From: Bombyx mori
Lineage: Eukaryota > Arthropoda > Insecta > Lepidoptera > Bombycidae
Reading direction: 5' to 3'
DNA: 64,000 nucleotides
Assembly: GCF_030269925.1 (NCBI RefSeq)
Contig: NC_085135.1
Span: forward strand, 6,014,753-6,078,752
Positions 32,949 through 43,490 of the stretch are shown one piece after another. The notes under the pieces were generated by a model. That model saw only the letters and a list, made by a program, of their open reading frames with translations, was not told the DNA's origin and did no database searches. The translations under genes and the position numbers were made by a program. Within the stretch, counting starts at the first letter, position 1. The number at the start of each line of letters is the position of its first letter.

Positions 32949-33022
32949 GATCGTCCTGGCCTAAAGGTTAAGGTGTCCGGTGCATTCGTATCTTGCGATG
33001 CACCGGTGTTCTAACCCCGCCG
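32949..33022 (+). repeat. Bm1 SINE 5' part, interrupted (unit 3)
   Basis: The tRNA-like head of Bm1 to CCCCGCCG, where a DNA transposon end begins. The remainder of this SINE is represented at 50757-51122. CGCCG (33018-33022) is repeated at the other transposon end. Confidence 0.85.
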
Positions 33023-33373
33023 CACACTGTATTATTATCGAGATCTAGCAGAACTTAATTCAATCTTGCGTGAATTTATCTTTTTTTAATTTTACGTGTC
33101 ATAAAATGTTAATATTAGATGTTATTTCGTATTTCTAAATAAATAAATAACATTAATTATTAATAAAAATCATTTATTTCTTTTTCTTTAAAAATATTAT
33201 TTTTAATACTGCAACTTTGTTCTAAATACACAAGAAATATATTTTACACCCCTAAATATATTCTAGACTAAAAAAAATTCGCATAACCTTCTACCCATCT
33301 TCCTCCGTCGAGTAAGTTTCTTCTCCCATGTTCTATTTTGAACTGTTGATTTGGAAGATAGAAGTGGATCAGT
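33023..33373 (-). mobile_element. Transib-like DNA transposon, left terminal part
   Basis: Begins with a terminal inverted repeat, CACACTGTATTATTATCG and onward, 38 bp (33023-33060), identical in inverse to 46203-46240. The target duplication is CGCCG. The end heptamer CACACTG resembles the CACA/T-type Transib end and the V(D)J heptamer. It continues into the last codons of the transposase and breaks at about 33373, where block 2 starts. Confidence 0.85.
33263..33373 (-). pseudogene. Transib transposase, last 36 codons
   Basis: Minus-strand frame entering at 33373 and ending at TAG 33263-33265: TDPLLSSKSTVQNR, WEKKLTRRRKMGRR, then the stop about 200 bases before the transposon end. It joins in phase with the fragment ending at 42648 (DVLNRFLIG). 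Family proteins usually have (S/T)DP at this point, so the two pieces belong together. Identity of the terminus rests on that joining. Confidence 0.75.
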
Positions 33374-33618
33374 AGGCTTAATGCGAGTTTCAAAAAAGGA
33401 ATCGATTGACTCGCATCGAGTGTACGCTCTTCACGGTGAAGCGTGCGGAGCTCTGTAGGCTTAGTGCGAGTTTCAAAAATGGAATCGATTGACTCGCATC
33501 GAGTGTACGCTCTTCACGGTGAAACGTGCGGAGCTCTGTAGGCTTAGTGCGAGTTTCAAAAATGGAATCGATTGACTCGCATCGAGTGTACGCTCTTCAC
33601 GGTGAAACGTGCGGAGCT
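33370..33618 (+). repeat. 83-bp direct repeat, three copies
   Basis: Period exactly 83 bp (33370, 33453, 33536). The first copy starts CAGTAGGCTTAATGCGAG. Same repeat as at 7175. The copy number difference (two versus three) shows it varies between blocks. Confidence 0.9.
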
Positions 33619-34286
33619 CTGAGTGCGAGTTACTCGATTTGCAGGACGTTTATTCATCTTGAGAAGCGATATTTTTTTCTTTTATATTGGTAGCACGCAA
33701 GGTTTTTTTTAAGGCGTTTAATTGAAATGCCAAGCTTTCTAACGATATTTATAATTAGTCGGGTAATGGGTAATGTACCTGTGCTTAGTGCGAGTTTTTT
33801 TAATTACTCAGTCGATGTTAATGTTATGTTTAATTTGTGTGAGTTTGTATCAGTGCCACCTAGTGGTAAGCTTATGAATCTCATTTTGTGGGAGAGAGAA
33901 GGTTTGTTTATGTTGCTGTCTCATGTATCGAATAGCTTTACCGAAGTGAGGCTCTCGATTATTGTATGCGCGAGTGCGAGTTGCAAATTAATGGATTTTG
34001 AGAGTATTTCTTCACTTTCAAGCAAGTTAAGTAGTCACTAAAAATTTTGCCGTGAAACCAATACAATATCAAGATTTTTTCTTTCGTTTTTAATAATAAT
34101 GTTGTTTTTTAAGGTTTTATCTATTCTAATGGTTTAGACACATATATTTTTTCGGTTAGAAAATTTTATAGACGTCTAGCTAGTTGTAAATACATATTAA
34201 TTCTTTGCTTTTTCATTTAATTCTTATTAAATCATTGCTTTTTTTTAAAGAGTTGTTTGATGAGAGAGAGAGAGCGAGATAGAGTT

Positions 34287-34532
34287 GATTTTTTTTTATT
34301 GCTTAGATGGATGGACGAGCTCACAGCCCACCTGATGTTAAGTGGTTACTGGAGCCCATAGACATCTACAACGTAAATGCGCCACCCACCTCGAGATATA
34401 AGTTCTAAGGTCTCAGTATAGTTACAACGGCTACCCCACCCTTCGAACCGAAACGCATTATTGCTTCACGGTGGAAATAGGCGGGGTGGTGGTACCTACC
34501 CGTGTGGACTCCCAAGAGGTCCTACCACCAGT
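34287..34532 (-). repeat. Bm1 SINE, 3' fragment (unit 4)
   Basis: Same truncated minus-strand insertion as 8012-8258, ending CCTACCACCAGT before AGAGTATTC. Confidence 0.9.
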
Positions 34533-34692
34533 GAAAGAGTATTCTTTATTGTACACAAAATGAATAAATATTGTAAAACATTTTTTCTTGGTCTTATCGC
34601 TAAGAGTGATCTCTTCCAGACAACCATTAGATGGGCAAGAATAATTTCGAAATGAATTGCACACTGTGTATCTATCTATTATAGAAATATAT

Positions 34693-34706
34693 ACACACAC
34701 GCACAT

Positions 34707-34740
<34 letters not shown>

Positions 34741-34744
34741 GCGC
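34693..34744. repeat. (CA)n microsatellite of unit 4
   Basis: CA/CG tract at the same unit position as 8426. Confidence 0.9.
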
Positions 34745-36675
34745 AATATACATATTTACAGGTACATACGTACAGATTTATATTTATAAATTATATAGAA
34801 ATTTGAACAATGTAATAATAATTTTGCTTCTTTACACATTTATAAATAAGGATGGATGCTCGTAATAATTTTAGTATATTTGGGCCACCTAATGAAGATT
34901 ATCAACACTATTACCTTAAATACAATCATTTTATACACGTTCAACGGGTAAAAGATTAAACCTATGTAAAACATAATTTCTTTAATTAAAAAAAGCTGAA
35001 ATAATTACCTATTCCAAGATTAATTATGTTAAGTATGTCTCAATATGTAATTACAATTAAATAAATTCTATAATAAACTTCTAATTCTAATACTTCTATT
35101 AAAGTTACTAAAAAAATATGTTTATGCTGGGCAGTTTTCATGTATTTTAAAGGTTACGCCATTACGGCAAAGTTTGTTTACGAAATTGCACGCTTAGAAT
35201 GGAAGTGGTATAACTAAAAAATTTAAGATTAGTTTTATATTTCAAAACACTTATGTATTATTATTAAGAACCTACATTTTAAGTAGGTAATACGTGCAGC
35301 AAAAATGTTGGACTCCTTTTTACGAAAATTGCGCGGACGGAGAAGTATGAAATTTCCCACACTCATAGAGAATATAGAGAAGTAGTGCAGATTGCTAATT
35401 TTTTTTTTTAATTGTGCATAAACAATAAAAAAATAAACTAAATGAATAAAAAAACCTTACACACATTACCATGTATTTGACACACACACACACACATGCA
35501 TTTATACTTTTTTTGTTTATTGATTTATCAATCTGTGGTCAAATTGAGAATAGATTAATATTTTTTGTCTTTAATATTATTTTTCTATAATGTAGCCTTG
35601 GCGACATAGAGCAATGATTATTATAGAAATGATGATAATAGAAAGGTGACAATAGAACTATAATAATGTTCAAACTTAAAATTTAAATAAATTATGGTCA
35701 AATTTCGACCACTGGACTACCATTAGTAGATAATAATAAAATCATTTATTGCCTTTCACACAGATTTAGATTATTACAGGCAGCCTACAAGGAAACAACA
35801 AAAAAACAAAACACTATTATATCATTTCTGGCAAGCAGCTCAACATTTGCACTTGTATATTATTAATAGGAATTTTATTAAGAATATTGACAATTTATGA
35901 GGAATTTGACAAGTACGGATTAGTTATAGATATATGTAGTTACATATTGTAAATTAAATTAGTTTTATAAGTGCAATAAAAAATAATTTAAATGATAAAA
36001 TGATAAAGCCATACCTTTTTCCAATGTGACGATTAGAGGGTATCCTATTATTCTTTTCTATATTATTCTATCAGCTTATAAAATTAAACAGTCTCTTTTA
36101 GTCTAGAAAAGGACAAAGTACTCTTTCTGTCTTTTTCAAATAAAATGGCATGCCTTAAAGTGTTTAAACCGAAAAACTAAAAAAATACAATTATTGTATT
36201 ACAATATTGAAGTTTACCAGAAACTAAGAATTTTGGGTTGAGCCACTTTAATTCTAAAGGTACAAAATAGTATTGAACACGTGACATTACCCGAATAATT
36301 TTGAAAGTAGTTGGTTCCCATTAAAAGGCTGTTAAAATGCGTTGTATTTCATTTAGACGGTCTAATGCCAAAACATCACGTGCTACCAATATACGAGAAA
36401 TAATATTATTGCTGCTCTCGGTGAATAAACGCCCTGCGAAGCGAGTAGCATATCTCAACTCACACTCACAATTCTTCATTTTTCACCGTATAGAACGTAA
36501 ACTCGATTTGATTTTGATTTATTCATTTACAATTGAACAACTAGGAAAAAAAGGTGAAAAGACATTTTGGAGGGACCGCGAGGAGCTAAATTGTGTGAAT
36601 TGTTTTATTTTGTCTATTTAATGTTTCTTAGTTAATGCGTATTTAATATTTCTTCGTGTATAAGTGTAATTTTGA

Positions 36676-37109
36676 GACCGTCCTGGCTTAAAGGTTAAGG
36701 CGTCCGGTGTATTCGTATCTTGCAATGCACCGGTGTTCTAATCCCGCCGGCGGGTATCAATTTTTCTAATGAAATATGTACTTATCAAATGTTTACGATT
36801 GACTTTCACTGTAAAGGAATAGCATCATGTAATAAAAATCAAACCCGCAAAATTAATTTTTGTAATTACTGGTGGTAGGACGTCTTGTGAGTCCGCACGG
36901 GTAGGTATCACCACCCTGCCTATTTTTGCCGTGAAGCAGTAATGCGTTTCGGTTTGAAGGGTGGGACAACCGTTGTAACTATACTGAGACCTTAGAACTA
37001 ATATCTCAAGGTGGGAGGCGGCATTTGCGTTGTAGATGTCTATGGGCTCCGGTAACCACTTAAGATTAGGTGGGCCGGGAGCTCGTCCACCCATCTGTGC
37101 AATAACAAA
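36676..37109 (+). repeat. Bm1 SINE, near full length (unit 4)
   Basis: Full tRNA head, body and A-rich end, at the same place as in the other units. Confidence 0.93.
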
Positions 37110-37799
37110 GTAACGTGGGTTTATTAACTGTTTAGTATCTGTGAAAGTGCAAAAATTTTAAAAAATTAAACAAAACCGCTGGACGTAGCTTCTCGATGTC
37201 TTCGAAAAGGTCCACTGAAAAAAATCTCAGTATATAATCAGCATTTTGCAGAGATTATATTTTATCCCATATTATCTGATCTCATTTCATTTCATTCCAT
37301 GCCAATTGATTAATGCTTCAAATTAATCAAATCCATTTCACTCCATATTATCATTTTTCATAAAAAAAAATTAGGTTCTATGGCATGATATTTTTGCCTC
37401 TCTAGTTGGAAAAATAAAACTACTAAAGAAATACTCGATCGAAACGTTAAAATCCACTAATTTGTAACACGCACTCGCACAAATGTCATTCGTAGTACTC
37501 ATTTCGGTAAAATTACTCGGTTACGAGATCACAACGTTAATATGAACTCGCACTCACAAAATAACACCGAGTACGTTTGCCGCTAGGGGCGCTGTTCCAA
37601 TTGCATACAAATTTGAGCAAACTGGCTCGCTAGTGAGAACGTTACAAAACTCGCACTAAGCACACTGAGTGCGAGTTACTCGATTTGCAGGACGTTTATT
37701 CATGTTGAGAAGCGATATTTTTTTCTTTTATATTGGTAGCACGCAAGGGTTTTTTTTAAGGCGTTTAATTGAAATGCCAAGCTTTCTAACGATGTTTAT

Positions 37800-37980
37800 T
37801 TTGGGGAGATATATACGACAAAGGGAAGATCTTCCACCGAGCGGTGACATTGCTCGGTAGACCGACGGTCCGAATGTTGTTGTTCGGAACTTGTATATAT
37901 GCGCTTTATCTTGAAAATGTCGTAAGCGAGATTCAGGCATCTGTCAATTATCTTGCGTTGTATGATGGCTACCTGCCACA
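37800..37980 (-). repeat. TRIM 3' LTR
   Basis: Appears identical to 38540-38720 base for base as read by eye, which suggests a recent insertion. Preceded, on the element's sense strand, by the polypurine tract. Confidence 0.88.
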
Positions 37981-38539
37981 TCACTCCCCTCCGAGACTGG
38001 AGGTCGTGTCATTTTTTAGTTAGCGTTGTCCGTGCTGAGATTAGCTTGCAAGGGCCAGTGCTGCTCGAAGCCTGCGGTGAGTCGAGGCTGAGCTTGAATG
38101 CTGCGTGCGTGTCGCCAGTGCTGCTCGAAGTTTGCAGTGAGTCGAAACTGAGCTGAATGCTGCGTGATTGTCGCCAGTGCTGCTCGAAGTCTGCGGTGAG
38201 TCGAGACTGAGCTTGAATGTTGCGTGCGTGTCGTGCGTAGTCCATGTGATGCAGAGCTGCCACGCCGGAGATGTGTGACCCCAAGCGTTGATGATCCGGT
38301 CGTGGGCTGCGATGAACTGTAGCGGCGTGATGAGGCAGTGAAGTTGCGTGCCGTAGGACCAGGAAGCGCGGTGAGTCGGCTGCGATGGTCCTGTTGAGGC
38401 TGCGATGCTGGCTTGCTGTGGGACGACTGTCAATGACGTGTTTTTATCTGCGAGAATGCGGGGATTGTGGTAGCCGAAATTCTTGATGCGCTGATGATGA
38501 ATCAGAAGGTTGCGTGTTCAGATCACGTCGGGTCACCAG

Positions 38540-38720
38540 TTTGGGGAGATATATACGACAAAGGGAAGATCTTCCACCGAGCGGTGACATTGCTCGGTAG
38601 ACCGACGGTCCGAATGTTGTTGTTCGGAACTTGTATATATGCGCTTTATCTTGAAAATGTCGTAAGCGAGATTCAGGCATCTGTCAATTATCTTGCGTTG
38701 TATGATGGCTACCTGCCACA
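38540..38720 (-). repeat. TRIM 5' LTR
   Basis: Sense-strand upstream LTR, followed by the primer-binding-like site at about 38522-38538. Confidence 0.88.
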
Positions 38721-39261
38721 TTTATAATTAGTCGGGTAATGGGTAATGTACCTGTGCTTAGTGCGAGTTTTTTTAATTACTCAGTCGATGTTAATGTTAT
38801 GTTTAATTTGTGTGAGGTTGTATCAGTGCCACCTAGTGGTAAGTTTATGAATCTCATTTTGTGGGAGAGAGAAGGTTTGTTTATGTTGCTGTCTCATGTA
38901 TCGAATAGCTTTACCGAAGTGAGCCTCTCGATTAATGTATGTGCGAGTGCGAGTTGCAAATTAATGGATTTTGAGAGTATTTCTTCACTTTCAAGCAAGT
39001 TAAGTAGTCACTAAAAATTTTGCCGTGAAACCAATACAATATCAAGATTTTTTCTTTCGTTTTTAAGAATAATGTTGTTTTTTAAGGTTTTATCTATTCT
39101 AATGGTTTATACACATATCTTTTTTCGGTTAGAAAATTTTATAGACGTCTAGCTAGTTGTAAATACATATTAATTCTTTGCTTTTTCATTTAATTCTTAT
39201 TAAATCATTGCTTTTTTTTAAAGAGTTGTTTGATGAGAGAGAGAGAGAGTGAGATAGAGTT

Positions 39262-39508
39262 GTTTTTTTTTTATTGCTTAGATGGATGGACGAGCTCACA
39301 GCCCACCTGATGTTAAGTGGTTACTGGAGCCCATAGACATCTACAACGTAAATGCGCCACCCACCTCGAGATATAAGTTCTAAGGTCTCAGTATAGTTAC
39401 AACGGCTACCCCACCCTTCGAGCCGAAACGCATTACTGCTTCACGGCGGAAATAGGCGGGGTGGTGGTACCTACCCGTGTGGACTCCCAAGAGGTCCTAC
39501 CACCAGTG
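39262..39508 (-). repeat. Bm1 SINE, 3' fragment (unit 5)
   Basis: Third occurrence of the truncated minus-strand Bm1 at the same unit position. Confidence 0.9.
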
Positions 39509-39667
39509 AAAGAGTATTCTTTATTGTACACAAAATGAATAAATATTGTGAAACATTCTTTCTTGGTCTTATCGCTAAGAGTGATCTCTTCCAGACAACC
39601 ATTAGATGGGCAAGAATAATTTCGAAATGAATTGCACACTGTGTACCTATCTATTATAGAAATATAT

Positions 39668-39718
39668 ACACACATGCACATACACACGCGCACACACACA
39701 CACACACACACGCGCGCG
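39668..39718. repeat. (CA)n microsatellite of unit 5
   Basis: CA/CG tract at the position seen in the other units. Confidence 0.9.
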
Positions 39719-41655
39719 CAATATACATATTTACAGGTACATACGTACAGATTTATATTTATAAATTATATAGAAATTTGAACAATGTAATAATAATTTT
39801 GCTTCTTTACACATTTATAAATAAGGATGGATTCTCGTAATAATTTTAGTATATTTGGGCCACCTAATGAAGATCATCAACACTATTACCGTAAATACAA
39901 TCATTTCATAAACGTTCAACGGGTAAATGATTAAACCTATGTAAAACATAATTTCTTTAATTAAAAAAAGCTGAAATAATTACCTATTCCAAGATTAATT
40001 ATGTTAAGGATGTCTAAATATGTAATTACAATTAAATAAATTCTATAATAAACTTCTAATTCTAATACTTCTATTAAAGTTACTAAAAAAATATGTTTAT
40101 GCTGGGCAGTTTTCGTGTATTTTAAAGGTTACGCCATTACGGCAAAGTTTGTGTACGAAATATCACCCTTAGAATGGAAGTGGTATAACTAAAAAAATTA
40201 AGATTAGTTTTATATTTCAAAACACTTATGTATTATTATTAAGAACCTACATTTTAAGTAGGTAATACGTGAAGCAAAAATGTTGTACCACTTTTTACGA
40301 AAATTGCGCGGACGGAGAAGTATGAAATTTCCCACACTTATAGAGAATATAGAGAAGTAGTGCAGATTGCTAATTTTTTTTTTTAATTGTGCATAAACAA
40401 TAAAAAAATAAACTAAATTAATAAAAAAAACCTTACACACATTACCATGTATTTGACACACACACACACACACACATGCATTTATACTTTTTTTGTTTAT
40501 TGATTTATCAATCTGTGGTCAAATTGAGAATAGATTAATATTTTTTGTCTTTAATATTATTTTTCTATAATGTAGCCTTGGCGACATAGAGCAATGATTA
40601 TTATAGAAATGATGATAATAGAAAGGTGACAATAGAACTATAATAATGTTCAAACTTAAAATTTAAATAAATTATGGTCAAATTCGACCACTGGACTACC
40701 ATTAGTAGATAATTATAAAATCATTTATTGCCTTTCACACAGATTTAGATTATTACAGGCAGCCTACAAGGAAACAACAAAAAAACAAAACACTAATATA
40801 TCATTTCTGGCAAGCAGCTCAACATTTGCACTTGTATATTATTAATAGGAATTTTATTAAGAATATTGACAATTTATGAGGAATTTGACAAGTACGGATT
40901 AGTTATAGATATATGTAGTTACATATTGTAAATTAAATTAGTTTTATAAGTGCAATAAAAAATAATTTAAATGATAAAATGATAAAGCCATACCTTTTTC
41001 CAATGTGACGATTAGAGGGTATCCTATTATTCTTTTCTATATTATTCTATCAGCTTATAAAATTAAACAGTCTCTTTTAGTCTAGAAAAGGACAAAGTAC
41101 TCTTTCTGTCTTTTTCAAATAAAATGGCATGTCTTAAAGTGTTTAAACCGAAAAACTAAAAAAATACAATTATTGTATTACAATATTGAAGTTTACCAGA
41201 AACTAAGAATTTTGGGGTTGAGCCACTTTAATTCTAAAGGTACAAAATAGTATTGAACACGTGACATTACCCGAATAATTTTGAAAGTAGTTGGTTCCCA
41301 TTAAAATGCTGTTAAAATGCGTTGTATTTCATTTAGACGGTCTAATGCCAAAACATCACGTGCTACCAATATACGAGAAATAATATTATTGCTGCTCTCG
41401 GTGAATAAACGTCCTGCGAATCGAGTAGCATATCTCAACTCACACTTACAATTCTTCATTTTTCACCGTATAGAACGTAAACTCGATTTGATTTTGATTT
41501 ATTCATTTACAATTGAACAACTACGAAAAAAAGATAAAAAGACATTTTGGAGGGATCGCGAGAAGCTAAATCGCGGGAATTGTTTTATTTTGTTTATTTA
41601 ATGTTTCTTAGTTAATGCGTATTTAATATTTCTTCGTGTATAAGTGTAATTTTGA

Positions 41656-42092
41656 GACCGTCCTGGCCTAAAGGTTAAGGCGTCCGGTGTATTCGTATCT
41701 TGCAATGCACCGGTGTTCTAATCCCGCCGGCGGGTATCAATTTTTCTAATGAAATACGTACTTATCAAATGTTTACGATTGACTTTCACTGTAAAGGAAT
41801 AGCATCATGTAATAAAAATCAAACCCGCAAAATTAATTTGCGTAATTACTGGTGGTAGGACGTCTTGTGAGTCCGCACGGGTAGGTATCACCACCCTGCC
41901 TATTTTTGCCGTGAAGCAGTAATGCGTTTCGGTTTGAAGGGTGGGACAACCGTTATAACTATACTGAGACCTTAGAACTAATATCTCAAGGTGGGAGGCG
42001 GCATTTGCGTTGTAGATGTCTATGATGGGCTCCGGTAACCACTTAAGATTAGGTGGGCCGGGAGCTCGTCCACCCATCTATGCAATAACAAA
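41656..42092 (+). repeat. Bm1 SINE, near full length (unit 5)
   Basis: Complete copy. Its position 41725 (CGCCGG) is the left limit of the 4,516-bp duplicated segment, so this SINE took part in the recombination. Confidence 0.93.
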
Positions 42093-42647
42093 GTAACGTG
42101 GGTTTATTAACTGTTTAGTATCTGCGAAAGTGCGAAAATTTAAAAAAAATAAACAAAACCGCTGGACGTAGCTTCTCGAAGTCTTCGAAAAGGTCCACTG
42201 AAAAAAATCTCAGTATATAATCAGTATTTTGCAGAGATTATATTTTATCCCATATTATCTGATCTCATTTCATTTCATTCCATGCCAATTGATTAATGCT
42301 TCAAATTAATCAAATCCATTTCACTCCTATCATTTTTCATAAAAAAAGATTAGGCTTTATGGCATGATACTTTTGCCTCTCTAGTTGGAAAAATAGAACT
42401 ACTAAAGAAATACTCGATCGAAACGTTAAAACCCACTAATTTGTAACACGCACTCGCACAAATGTCATTCGTGGTACGGATTTCGGTAAAATTACTCGGT
42501 TACGAGATCACAACGTTAATATGAACTCGCACTCACAAAATAACACCGGGTACGTTTGCCGCTAGGGGCGCTGTTCCAATTGCATACAAATTTGAGCAAA
42601 CTGGCTCGCTATCGAGAGCGTTACAAAACTCGCACTAAGCACACTGA

Positions 42648-43014
42648 ACCTATCAGAAATCGGTTAAGTACGTCTCGATTGGTGTTAATTGTGCTTGTTT
42701 TCCTGCTGAAATACTCGCGATTCCTCCTATATTCCTTATTGTTCGCTTCTTGAGCTTCTTCTGCTAATTGGTCCAAAGGTAAAACGCATGTTTTAATTAC
42801 TTCTTTTGAGTGTGCGAGGATTTTGTGTATACTAGAAGGCATGTAGTACCAGGAATAATGTACTAAATAAAGTTTTCTTGTCTCTTCGGCATATGTCTTG
42901 TGCCTCCAAGATAACAGAAATGTTTGATTAAATCCAGATTGATCCCTGTTATTTTCGCTTACATTTCTCCCATTTAGATTGTATTTTTGCGGTAAGACTA
43001 CTTATTAACATTTG
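42648..43014 (-). pseudogene. RAG1-like Transib transposase, C-terminal catalytic fragment
   Basis: The minus-strand frame contains TYAEETRKLYLVHYSWYYMP, SSIHKILAHSKEVIK and LAEEAQEANNKEYRRNREYF, then DVLNRFLIG at the break. From known vertebrate RAG1 this aligns with the core end: FHKTLAHVPEII and [21 protein letters not shown]. The glutamate of LAEEAQEANNK corresponds to the third catalytic acidic residue. Upstream (43014-43105) another frame reads plausible coding sequence (CRNPPRSLQMLISSLTAKI), so at least one frameshift or intron boundary is present. The first two catalytic aspartates are not found. Non-functional remnant. In life the enzyme would cut and paste the element. Confidence 0.8.
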
Positions 43015-43490
43015 AAGTGATCGTGGAGGGTTTCTACAGTCCTCTATGTCATAATATTATAGTATTTTTTCAATTATAAGGTTATTTTGACCTTTTTTTT
43101 ATTACTTGGGAACCATATATTAAAAATATCACGCCTTTTCATTGCACTGAAAACAAAAAAAAATGTATGAGCGGGGCAAATAGGAGCAAGGGATTCCAAC
43201 TAAATTTCAAAGAACATTAACCGTAGAATGCTATAACAGTGATTTCCCGGTGTATACACTTGCATAAATTTTTAAAAGTCAACACTAATACAAAAAGAAT
43301 TTTTTTTTCAAGGACTACAACAAAAACGTTATTAATTAATAACATTTCAATATTATAAGGTTCAAACTTACCTTAACGTATCCTCGATGATATAACAAAC
43401 GATAAAAATGACCAATTACAGCACTTTAAACGACAAGAACAGACCTGTTCGCATTCTGCAAAAAGCAAAACTAAACAATACACTCGTGCT

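Larger units (their letters stand above)
24521..33022 (+). repeat. Array unit 3, left part
   Basis: Unit 3 lacks the minus-strand Bm1, like unit 2. It is interrupted by the Jockey element at 24901, the RTE fragment at 30549 and the Helitron at 31706. It stops inside its plus-strand Bm1 at 33022, where a DNA transposon end begins. The missing right part resumes at 50757-51661. Confidence 0.85.
33619..37664 (+). repeat. Array unit 4 (about 4.05 kb, uninterrupted)
   Basis: The cleanest complete unit: modules A and B, minus-strand Bm1, CA tract, AT-rich middle, second CA tract (35478), A', plus-strand Bm1 and B'. It serves as the reference for insertions elsewhere. No convincing gene. Confidence 0.88.
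37800..38720 (-). mobile_element. Miniature LTR retrotransposon (TRIM-like), 921 bp
   Basis: Two apparently identical 181-bp direct repeats (37800-37980, 38540-38720) flank 559 bp. Read on the minus strand, the LTR starts TGTGGCAGG and ends near CTCCCCA(AA). A primer-binding-like CTGGTGACCCGACGTG follows the 5' LTR and a purine-rich GGAGGGGAGTGA immediately precedes the 3' LTR. The target duplication is TTTAT (37795-37799, 38721-38725). The other units give the empty site GATATTTATAATTAG. It encodes no gag or pol, so it must be mobilised by an autonomous relative. The internal part has an imperfect repeat of about 60 bp, three times (38058-38215). Confidence 0.9.
33370..42646 (+). mobile_element. 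Nested tandem block 2 (units 4-5) inside the Transib
   Basis: A 9.3-kb segment made of three 83-bp repeats and two array units. Its ends, CAGTAGGCTTAATGCGAG and (inverse) CAGTGTGCTTAGTGCGAG, match at 15 of 18 positions. On both sides lie the two halves of one transposase reading frame. No clear target duplication is visible. The exact boundary is uncertain by about four bases because the ends share CAGT. Confidence 0.75.
37665..42646 (+). repeat. Array unit 5, with miniature LTR element
   Basis: Like unit 4, carrying the minus-strand Bm1. Interrupted at 37800-38720 within module A. It carries a private 3-bp duplication in its plus-strand Bm1 (TCTATGATGGGC) that also appears at 46515 but not at 51050, which marks the copy involved in the later duplication. 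Confidence 0.88.
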
